12,175 bases of DNA from Candidatus Thorarchaeota archaeon (GTDB taxonomy: Archaea; Asgardarchaeota; Thorarchaeia; Thorarchaeales; Thorarchaeaceae). The notes under the pieces were generated by a model. The model did no database searches. It was not told where the DNA came from and worked only from the letters and a program-made list of their open reading frames with translations. A program made the translations under genes and the position numbers. This document shows, piece after piece, positions 5,820 through 12,175 of this stretch; within the stretch, counting starts at the first letter, position 1; every line of letters begins with the position of its first letter. The stretch is from positions 1,714,844-1,727,018 of the forward strand of contig CP070658.1 of NCBI GenBank assembly GCA_020355105.1. Direction: 5' to 3'.

Positions 5820-8714
5820 ATGGACCTCACGTACAGACCTCCTACGCAGAAACTTGCGGTGATTCTCACCATCCTCATTCTAGTATTGCCTAGTTCTCTT
5901 CTGGTAGCCGAAGGGAAGAGTCGTGAACCTCTTCCCTATCCCATCGTTGATGCGCGCCTCGCAGCTGCTATGGCTGAAGCGGTTCCTACAGAGATCCTAC
6001 CCGTTGTCCTCCACTTTCCGGAGGGTTCCACTTCAGAAATGATGGAGGCCGCCCTTACTCGGTTGGATTTGCAGAGCATGAGAGTCCGCCATATATTCAG
6101 CCTCATCCCTGTTGTGTCTATATATGCCGCAGTTTCAGATGTTGAAACACTGTCGAAGCTCTCATGGTTGTCAGGCGTTTCGCTAGACGTGAAAAGATCC
6201 ATCGCTAAGATGCCCGAAGTAGGATACGGAGCCCTCAGCAACGGCAATCTGACCTATGAGCACTACACTGAGATACTGGACGCCACGGCGATGTGGGAGG
6301 AAGGCTACTTTGGAAACGGTACAGTCGTTGCCGTATTGGACACTGGTGCGCAGGCTGATCATCCTGATCTTCAAGGTCGAATCATAGACTTCAAGGACTA
6401 TGTGGGCAGCGCTACTGTATCCTATGACGACAACGGGCACGGAACTGCATGTGCCACGAGCGTAGTTGGAAGCGGAGCAGCCAGCGATGGCAACTTCACA
6501 GGGGTTGCTCCTGGAGCTGACTTGATTGTTGTCAAAGTCCTTGACGAGCTCGGTCGAGGTGAGGACTCTGACATCGCTGCAGGCATCGAGTATGCAGTGG
6601 ACAATGGAGCTGATGTCATAAGTCTGAGTCTTGGTGGACCATGGGCTGAAAGCCTGTACCTCGTAGACCCTTCAATCCAAGCCTGTCGTGAGGCTGTTGA
6701 ATCAGGTGTCGCTGTAGTTGTCGCTGCCGGAAATTCCGGTCCAGCACCATTCTCCGTATACTCTCCAGGATTCGTTGATGAAGTAATCACTGTAGGAGCA
6801 TCAGCGGGTTCGACTGGAGTCGGAGCGATTAGCAGTCGCGGACCCGTGTTACGCGAGATCGCTGAGCCTCACGGACTGTTTGCCAAACCTGACATAGTTG
6901 CACCCGGTCTGTGTGTGGTTTCCGGTCGTTATGAAGACGCGAGGGTATTCGAGTTCCCAATATATGAGCAGAGCACGTACGGACCATACTACACTCAGTG
7001 GTCTGGAACTTCGGCCTCTACCGCACAAATAGCAGGAGTCGTTGCACTCCTTAAGCAAGAACATGCAAGTCTCACTCCACTTGAGGCAAAGATAGCACTG
7101 ATGGCCAGCGCAAAAGACCTTCACGCCGACTCAATGGAGCAGGGCTGGGGGTTGGCCAATGTGACTGCGGCCTCATTGTTGCTCAATACTTCAGCGGGTC
7201 AGCTCACTCTTATGACTCCTAGGAGATATCCAACCCTGCCCGGCTCGTCCACCGTACTCGTCATCGGCGAAGACCGCCCTGCTCAGAACATAACAATCAT
7301 TTCAACCACCAGTTATCCTTCAGCCGCTCTTGTTCCATCCGGAAATGCAAGCCCATTCGTAAAAGCTCATGAAGGGTCCTTTGCTGTTGACGTAGGCTAC
7401 ACTTTTCTAAGCCTAGGCCTTGATTTGCCTGGAAACTTGCCACTCAATGCGACTGGCTTGTATACGGGATCCTTGACATTGGTTTCGGGTGGGCAGAATA
7501 TCACTGATATTGAGATTGAACTCACGATCACGACCTATGGCGGACGGCTGCTTGTAGACATGGCTCATCATGATTTGGATGACCCAGATGATCCAGGTTT
7601 CTACAGATACTTCCAAGAGTATCTCCGCCAGCAGGGAGTCTTGCTGGAGGAATTTGGGACGAGTCCTGCACTTTTTCCTGACCGCATTGACACTGATGAT
7701 TTGGCAATTGCAGAAACCTTCATGATAATGGACACCGAACTCTCCTACGGGCAGGCTGAGATTGATGCCCTTCATCAGTACGTTCAGGATGGCGGAACCT
7801 TACTTGTACTGTCGGAGTTCTACAACAACACGGATGATCATGCCTGGTTTGCAATCGACTCCTATAATGAGATTCTAGATCCGTATGGAATCGAGTGCCA
7901 GCGGTTTGGTATTGGAGAGGGCGCAACACCTGACACTGGAGATTTCTACGGTGTCGACTATGGAGGTGCAGTGGAATCAGACTCTCTGATGGATGGAGTC
8001 GAGAACTTGTATGTCCTCTGGGGCAGCACTCTACGTATTGATCCTGCAGCCACCGAAACGAGAGGGCTCTTTTGGTATGACCAAGCCAAGACCCGTGCAA
8101 TAGTTGCCGTTGCCGAGGCGGGAGAGGGTCAAGTCATAGTAATCTCGGATGGCTCGACACTCTATGATTCAACGCTTTTTGATGCTATCCGCGGCGGCGC
8201 AGACAACCTTAGGATGCTCCGAAATATCGCAGGGGCAATCATACCTGACACTCCTCGAATCTATGATGTGCGACTTAACACTGATGCCGTCGGAGAAGCT
8301 GCAAACTTGACCACGTACGTGTTCGATGATGACCTTGAGAACGTGACAATTACTATCGTGGGTCCTACAGGTTCCGATGTACTCGGCACATCTTCCGAAA
8401 CACTTGGATATGTATTCTCAGCGGAGTTCATACTTGAGAGTAGCGGGTTCTACGACGTTACTATTGTTGCGAGGGACTCCAGCGGCAATGTGAAGATGTT
8501 CCACAAGACGTTCTTGGTGCCCACAGACCCCGCTGATGACGTGTTCATAACGGCACTGACATTTGGACTACTTGCCGTAGTAGGTGTTTCGTTGGTGTAT
8601 GTTGGAGCAATCAGACTAGGTTCTGGGAGAAAAAGACCCAGGAGAGTGGACTATCCGCGTGAAGAGCTCGATTCACCGCCAGAAGACTATGGTCCACCGC
8701 CTGCTATCGAATAG
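5820..8714 (+). CDS. Membrane-anchored subtilase (S8) with site-1-protease-like domain order
   Basis: This 964-residue surface serine protease starts with a signal peptide (about 11-31, KLAVILTILILVLPSSLLVA). An inhibitor-like prodomain follows at about 57-126, and the S8 catalytic domain at about 150-455 has a complete active set: Asp174 (VLDTGAQADHPDL), His207 (NGHGTACA), oxyanion Asn305 (VAAGNSGP) and Ser398 (SGTSAST, not the usual GTSMA). Next come a beta domain (about 459-573), a Rossmann-like glutamine-amidotransferase-fold domain without a nucleophile Cys (about 574-810: RLLVDMAHHD, GGTLLVLSEFYNN, GQVIVISDGS), an Ig-like domain (812-900), one membrane helix (909-931) and a tail that is first basic (RKRPRR) then Pro/acid-rich. 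Eleven N-glycosylation sequons fit extracellular exposure. The order matches what I recall of eukaryotic site-1 protease (MBTPS1). The start is chosen for the signal peptide; no ribosome site is visible. Its stop overlaps the convergent oxidoreductase by 11 bases. Confidence 0.93.
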   Translation: MDLTYRPPTQKLAVILTILILVLPSSLLVAEGKSREPLPYPIVDARLAAAMAEAVPTEILPVVLHFPEGSTSEMMEAALTRLDLQSMRVRHIFSLIPVVSIYAAVSDVETLSKLSWLSGVSLDVKRSIAKMPEVGYGALSNGNLTYEHYTEILDATAMWEEGYFGNGTVVAVLDTGAQADHPDLQGRIIDFKDYVGSATVSYDDNGHGTACATSVVGSGAASDGNFTGVAPGADLIVVKVLDELGRGEDSDIAAGIEYAVDNGADVISLSLGGPWAESLYLVDPSIQACREAVESGVAVVVAAGNSGPAPFSVYSPGFVDEVITVGASAGSTGVGAISSRGPVLREIAEPHGLFAKPDIVAPGLCVVSGRYEDARVFEFPIYEQSTYGPYYTQWSGTSASTAQIAGVVALLKQEHASLTPLEAKIALMASAKDLHADSMEQGWGLANVTAASLLLNTSAGQLTLMTPRRYPTLPGSSTVLVIGEDRPAQNITIISTTSYPSAALVPSGNASPFVKAHEGSFAVDVGYTFLSLGLDLPGNLPLNATGLYTGSLTLVSGGQNITDIEIELTITTYGGRLLVDMAHHDLDDPDDPGFYRYFQEYLRQQGVLLEEFGTSPALFPDRIDTDDLAIAETFMIMDTELSYGQAEIDALHQYVQDGGTLLVLSEFYNNTDDHAWFAIDSYNEILDPYGIECQRFGIGEGATPDTGDFYGVDYGGAVESDSLMDGVENLYVLWGSTLRIDPAATETRGLFWYDQAKTRAIVAVAEAGEGQVIVISDGSTLYDSTLFDAIRGGADNLRMLRNIAGAIIPDTPRIYDVRLNTDAVGEAANLTTYVFDDDLENVTITIVGPTGSDVLGTSSETLGYVFSAEFILESSGFYDVTIVARDSSGNVKMFHKTFLVPTDPADDVFITALTFGLLAVVGVSLVYVGAIRLGSGRKRPRRVDYPREELDSPPEDYGPPPAIE

Positions 8715-9987
8715 GTCCAAGGGATCTTTCAAGTAAGGCCAATATCTGGTCGTGACGACTTTCCAAGAGCGGCTGCTCTTTGAGTTTCACACCCTTCTCA
8801 ACTCGTTTCGTAATCTCGTAGCCAACTCTGGCTCCCATTCGGGCCCCAAGAACCTGCCCTCCAATCAAACGGTCGTCTTTTGCGGTGACCAGGGCGACTT
8901 TCATCGACTCGCTAGAGTCCTCAACGTAGGAAACCTTTGTGTCCACGTCTAGGCCTCGAGCAGTTGTGGAGGAGTGGCCGATACATACAATGTCTGTGTC
9001 GAAGATCCGGTCGTATTGAAGACGCAGTGCTGTGTCATCGTAGACCTTCTCTCTTCCCACCGCTGCTACTCCGGCTTGCTTTCCAGCTCGCGCAGCTGTA
9101 CTACCTATAGGCAACAGGATTGGGCCGTTTGTGAGCGGGTCAGTCATCTCAACGCAGTCGCCGACCGCAAACACGCCCTCTATCTCAGTTTCCATTCTGC
9201 TGTTGACAGGGATTCCGCCAAGTGGCCCTACCTTGAGTCCTACCTTCTCGGCAAGATTCGTGTTGGGACGCACTCCAGTCATGAACAGGACGGCGTCTGC
9301 GCCTACTTCCTTGCCGCCTACCTCAACTCCCTCGGCCTTTTTTGACCCTAGCACTCTCGAAGGCGCATGGCCCAGATGAAGTTGTATCTTCCTTGGTATT
9401 CGTGAGAGCAGCTCCTCACTCATGGATTCCTCCAGCTGCGTTCTCATCAGTCGCGATCTAACTATGATGTGGACATCCTTGCCCATCTTGTACAGCCGTT
9501 CAGCCGTCTCAAGTGCACTGAATCCTGCCCCAACTATCAGAAACGACTGCTTCTTGGACATCTCTTCTCCGATAACTGAGGTGTCTGCCATTGACTGGAT
9601 GGTGAAGACGCCAGGTAGGTCAACGCCAGGTATGTCGGGAACATTCGGAGTGCCTCCAGTCGCAATGATGAGTCTGTCATATCCTATCATTGATGTCTTG
9701 CCCTTGCTTGATACCACTTCTATGGTCCCTTCCTTTAGATTGCCACCTACTACACTAGTCCCAGTGCGGACCTCAATTCGCTTCGACGACAACATTTCGG
9801 GGGACCAGTCAGGTATGTACAGTTCTTTGGTGTTCGGATTCTCCAGAGCAAGTGCTGATCCGGGTTTCTTATGTGCAGGTATCTTCTCTTCAGTCAGAAG
9901 AAGAATGTCAGCTTTCGGATCGAAGGTCCTTGCAGCAGTGGCAGCAGCAGCTCCGCCAGGACCATAACCGACTATGGCAATCTTCAA
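8704..9987 (-). CDS. FAD/NAD(P) oxidoreductase, CoA-disulfide reductase/NADH oxidase family, lacking the active-site Cys
   Basis: This is a 427-residue cytoplasmic flavoprotein of the pyridine nucleotide-disulfide class. Motifs in order: FAD loop GYGPGGAAAA (7-16), ATGG (109-112), NAD(P) loop VGAGFSALETA (152-162), second FAD motif VFAVGDCVE (272-280), then LPIGSTAARAGKQAG (292-306) and a C-terminal dimer domain (about 320-427). Members of this family carry one redox Cys near residue 43. Here the region reads AHKKPGSALAL (38-48) with no Cys, and the only cysteines are 278 and 335, so disulfide or persulfide chemistry of the usual kind is doubtful; an NAD(P)H oxidase or another electron-transfer role is possible. 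The start is TTG at 9987, overlapping the stop of the upstream protease gene as TTGA, with GAGGAGA at 10004-9998 ten bases ahead, so translation is probably coupled. It is convergent with the S1P-like gene. Confidence 0.9.
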   Translation of the reverse strand: MKIAIVGYGPGGAAAATAARTFDPKADILLLTEEKIPAHKKPGSALALENPNTKELYIPDWSPEMLSSKRIEVRTGTSVVGGNLKEGTIEVVSSKGKTSMIGYDRLIIATGGTPNVPDIPGVDLPGVFTIQSMADTSVIGEEMSKKQSFLIVGAGFSALETAERLYKMGKDVHIIVRSRLMRTQLEESMSEELLSRIPRKIQLHLGHAPSRVLGSKKAEGVEVGGKEVGADAVLFMTGVRPNTNLAEKVGLKVGPLGGIPVNSRMETEIEGVFAVGDCVEMTDPLTNGPILLPIGSTAARAGKQAGVAAVGREKVYDDTALRLQYDRIFDTDIVCIGHSSTTARGLDVDTKVSYVEDSSESMKVALVTAKDDRLIGGQVLGARMGARVGYEITKRVEKGVKLKEQPLLESRHDQILALLERSLGPIR

Positions 9988-12175
9988 TCCATTGCATCTC
10001 CTCTTTTCCCGGCCCTGAGGCGAGGAGCAAAGTAGATCAAGATTATCAATGCTCCTATGCCTGCGCCTAGGATGACAACCATGGAGTTGTCCTCAACTAT
10101 TTGAAGCGTACCCATATGTAACTCTACTGATGCGCCCGACTGGCTTACTGCCGCGGCGTACACTTCATACTCGCCAGCTGCGAGAGCCGCTGGAGAAATG
10201 TCAATCTGGTAGATTCCTAGGGTGCCTGCGAGGCTGAGATTGAGTGGAAGAGCACCAGCGGTTTGAAAGCTTATGTACACCGCCTGTGCCAAGGCGTAGC
10301 CCTCAACTACTACTTCACCGGTCACATGTTCTGTGACGAACAATCCAACACGGACCACCTGGCTGTCCAGGGTGGCGCTGACTATTCTGAGATAGGTCGA
10401 TGTCTGTGAGAGCATCACTGGAGGTAAGATTGACCAATAGTCGGCATCACTGACGTTGAAAAGCACACTATGAATAAAATCGTAGTCTTCCATTGCAACA
10501 TCGTACTGAAACGATGTACTGTTGGTCCCAACGCTCACACCTGAGTCCATCAAATCAAGCGAGCCATCAATAATGCTCCAGGCGATAGAGAGGTTCGCAG
10601 GCATGTCATCTCTGTCAGAAACCTCGATGCTGACATCAAAGGAGTCTTCCGATATTTCTACGGTGAGATTCTCAACGATTGGTCTCCATTGGTTCAGTAA
10701 CAAAGTCGGTCCAGTCTGGTCTATAGGCGACATTGTGCTATTACTTGTGGAAACAGAAACATAGCCTCTCTTGTTTGGGTTACTCCTATCCAGCCTTAGA
10801 AACACTGTAACATTATCGCTCCACCAGTCCGCTGACAGTGAGGACGGGCTGTACGACACTCCCTCCCATTCATAGACAGTTGCGACTCCTGATGTCACGT
10901 TGACAAGAATCTCATAGCCGTTGCGTCCTGTGGCAGTGTTCTCATCCCAGTCCAAGTGTATTGAGAGGACATTCGCTCCTGAATAGTCTGGATTGCCCCG
11001 CGATGTCACAGCAAGGCCGATTTCCGTCGCGGCCCGATGTGACTTCACATTGAGTATATCCAGTCCTGCATCAACAGCCAAGTCTTCCGGAGAACTCAGG
11101 ACGTCCTCGATACCGAACCAGTCCTCGATGGTAGTGCCGGCCACGAGAGGCAAATCGAGAACGTGTCTGACGGCCCAGACCGAGTCGACTAGGCCGTATC
11201 CCCAATTGTCTAGCGGGGGTGATTGATGTGACGGGGGTGGCTGGTCGGATGCAGGGCCGCCTGTACCAGCCGTCAAGGCAGTAAAGTCAGTCCATCCCGT
11301 AACTCCTGATGAGGCCTGTCTAATTAGAGCCAGGAGTCCTGCCACGTGGGGCGTTGCCATGCTTGTTCCTGTTCTGCTTATCCACAGTGATTGGATGTTC
11401 GATGAGGCGGCCAAAATGCTGGCTCCAGGCGCGGCCACTGTGATCTTCTTCGTCCCATCTATTCTCGGGCCCCTGCTCGATCCTGAATCTATGTCTGAAG
11501 TGCCTTCATTGTAGTTTGCAACAGTCACAGCTAGGTCTGCAGTGCCAGGCGCGCTGATGGTCCTCGAGTAATCTATGTGGCTCATGAACGCGAAATCACT
11601 GAAATGCCAATTTCCATCCCAGGCGTATATATCGACGGCCACTGTGTCACCACTTGGGTTCGTGATTCCAACATCCCAGTTCCCGTCTGTCCAGTTGTGA
11701 TCATCCTCTGAAATCTGGATCAGCAGGTTGTTCATTCCTCTCAGACTTTCATCTGCAAACGCGTAGGCAAAGAGGTTTGGCGTTTCTATCACTTGAGAGC
11801 TACCAACCAATGAAGAGAAAGCCCCGAGGTCAATTGTGTTCCCACTGGGAGGCTTCAGAAACACATGCTCATCTTGATCGTCACTACGCCAAAGGAAGCT
11901 GAGAAGCGACGCATCAGGTACGGATGATACCTTGAGCACCGCGCTGGTGTTCGTGCCCGGACTAACATCAAAATGGGCATGTTTCGGTCTTGAACCGAGA
12001 TTGCCAGCAGCTACGGTGCTGACGGTCCCATACTTCAGGAATGCCTCAGACACTGCTAAATCCTCTAGATCCGTGCCATCAAGGAACCCTACATAACTCG
12101 AGAATGACATGGTGATTATGTCAGCTCCATTCTCGACGGCGAAATGTATTGCATCTAGTATATCGCTTGACCTCA
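9984..12175 (-). CDS. Second surface subtilase (S8) with an inserted beta domain, N-terminus outside the window
   Basis: The frame is open to the window edge; reading from 12173, residues 1-21 (SSDILDAIHFAVENGADIIT) are the usual helix and strand between the His and Asn motifs, so the ATG at 12110 is internal and the signal peptide, Asp and His lie beyond the edge. About 729 residues are visible. The oxyanion Asn58 is in STVAAGNLGS and the nucleophile Ser271 in RTGTSMATPHVAGLLAL. Between them lies an insertion of about 120-130 residues (roughly 85-205; NWDVGITNPSGDTVAVDIYAWDG), resembling the jelly-roll insert of some S8 proteases. A Pro-rich loop (about 308-320) precedes the end of the catalytic domain (WGYGLVDSVWAV). 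Beta domains follow, then one membrane helix (about 697-716) and a short basic tail (RLRAGKRGDAMD). The domain plan differs from the other subtilase, so this is not a recent copy. It is translated just before the flavoprotein. Confidence 0.92.
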   Translation of the reverse strand, partial: RSSDILDAIHFAVENGADIITMSFSSYVGFLDGTDLEDLAVSEAFLKYGTVSTVAAGNLGSRPKHAHFDVSPGTNTSAVLKVSSVPDASLLSFLWRSDDQDEHVFLKPPSGNTIDLGAFSSLVGSSQVIETPNLFAYAFADESLRGMNNLLIQISEDDHNWTDGNWDVGITNPSGDTVAVDIYAWDGNWHFSDFAFMSHIDYSRTISAPGTADLAVTVANYNEGTSDIDSGSSRGPRIDGTKKITVAAPGASILAASSNIQSLWISRTGTSMATPHVAGLLALIRQASSGVTGWTDFTALTAGTGGPASDQPPPSHQSPPLDNWGYGLVDSVWAVRHVLDLPLVAGTTIEDWFGIEDVLSSPEDLAVDAGLDILNVKSHRAATEIGLAVTSRGNPDYSGANVLSIHLDWDENTATGRNGYEILVNVTSGVATVYEWEGVSYSPSSLSADWWSDNVTVFLRLDRSNPNKRGYVSVSTSNSTMSPIDQTGPTLLLNQWRPIVENLTVEISEDSFDVSIEVSDRDDMPANLSIAWSIIDGSLDLMDSGVSVGTNSTSFQYDVAMEDYDFIHSVLFNVSDADYWSILPPVMLSQTSTYLRIVSATLDSQVVRVGLFVTEHVTGEVVVEGYALAQAVYISFQTAGALPLNLSLAGTLGIYQIDISPAALAAGEYEVYAAAVSQSGASVELHMGTLQIVEDNSMVVILGAGIGALIILIYFAPRLRAGKRGDAMD
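9998..10004 (-). promoter_or_regulatory. Ribosome binding site deciding the TTG start of the oxidoreductase
   Basis: GAGGAGA on the minus strand lies ten bases before TTG 9987 and inside the end of the protease gene. No in-frame ATG lies near, so TTG with this site is the best start. Confidence 0.6.

Noticed and set aside
9422..9967. Plus-strand open frame of 181 codons
   Set aside because: It is antisense to the flavoprotein; low-complexity Ser/Pro/Thr content is typical of a shadow frame.
5820..12175. The two subtilases as a recent duplication
   Set aside because: Catalytic Ser motifs, the insertion, the C-terminal domains and the tails all differ; they share only the S8 fold and anchor plan.

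Overview
This window looks like chromosomal DNA of an archaeon. The signs are TATA-type promoter elements 25-30 bases ahead of likely transcript starts, GGAGG/GGGTGA ribosome binding sites, small stand-alone winged-helix regulators, and large cell-surface proteases built as signal peptide - subtilase - beta domains - one C-terminal membrane helix - short charged tail. Base composition is close to even. The protein styles, above all a site-1-protease-like subtilase, would fit an Asgard archaeon (for example Thorarchaeia-like), but that placement is an inference. I saw no rRNA, tRNA, CRISPR array or mobile element.

Layout. (1) 2-940, plus strand: most of a CitG-family (triphosphoribosyl-dephospho-CoA synthase) gene, entering from outside the window and broken by one in-frame TAA at 599-601. 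(2) 937-2030, minus strand: a small two-helix membrane protein and a tandem pair of paralogous winged-helix regulators. Each regulator has its own promoter, and the two promoters are recognisable copies of each other. (3) 2150-3665, plus strand: an overlapping two-gene redox operon, a glyoxylate/hydroxypyruvate-type D-2-hydroxyacid dehydrogenase followed by an FMN nitroreductase. It is divergent from the regulators. (4) 3700-5805, minus strand: a small secreted single-helix membrane protein, a multi-helix membrane protein with a long coiled coil, and an unrecognised soluble protein. (5) 5820-8714, plus strand: a 964-residue membrane-anchored subtilase whose domain order resembles eukaryotic site-1 protease (S1P/SKI-1). 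(6) 8704-12175, minus strand: a second surface subtilase, missing its N-terminus at the window edge, followed with a 4-base stop/start overlap by an FAD/NAD(P) oxidoreductase of the CoA-disulfide reductase/NADH oxidase family that lacks the usual active-site cysteine.

How they may work together. The regulators are placed to control themselves and perhaps the divergent redox operon. The two subtilases act outside the cell or at its outer surface. The two membrane/secreted proteins beside the S1P-like protease are possible partners or substrates by position only. The most interesting points are the S1P-like architecture in an apparent archaeon, the duplicated regulator-promoter units with a conserved CATGC-N14-TATA block, and the intact-looking CitG frame across a TAA in a window where none of the 12 readable gene ends uses TAA.
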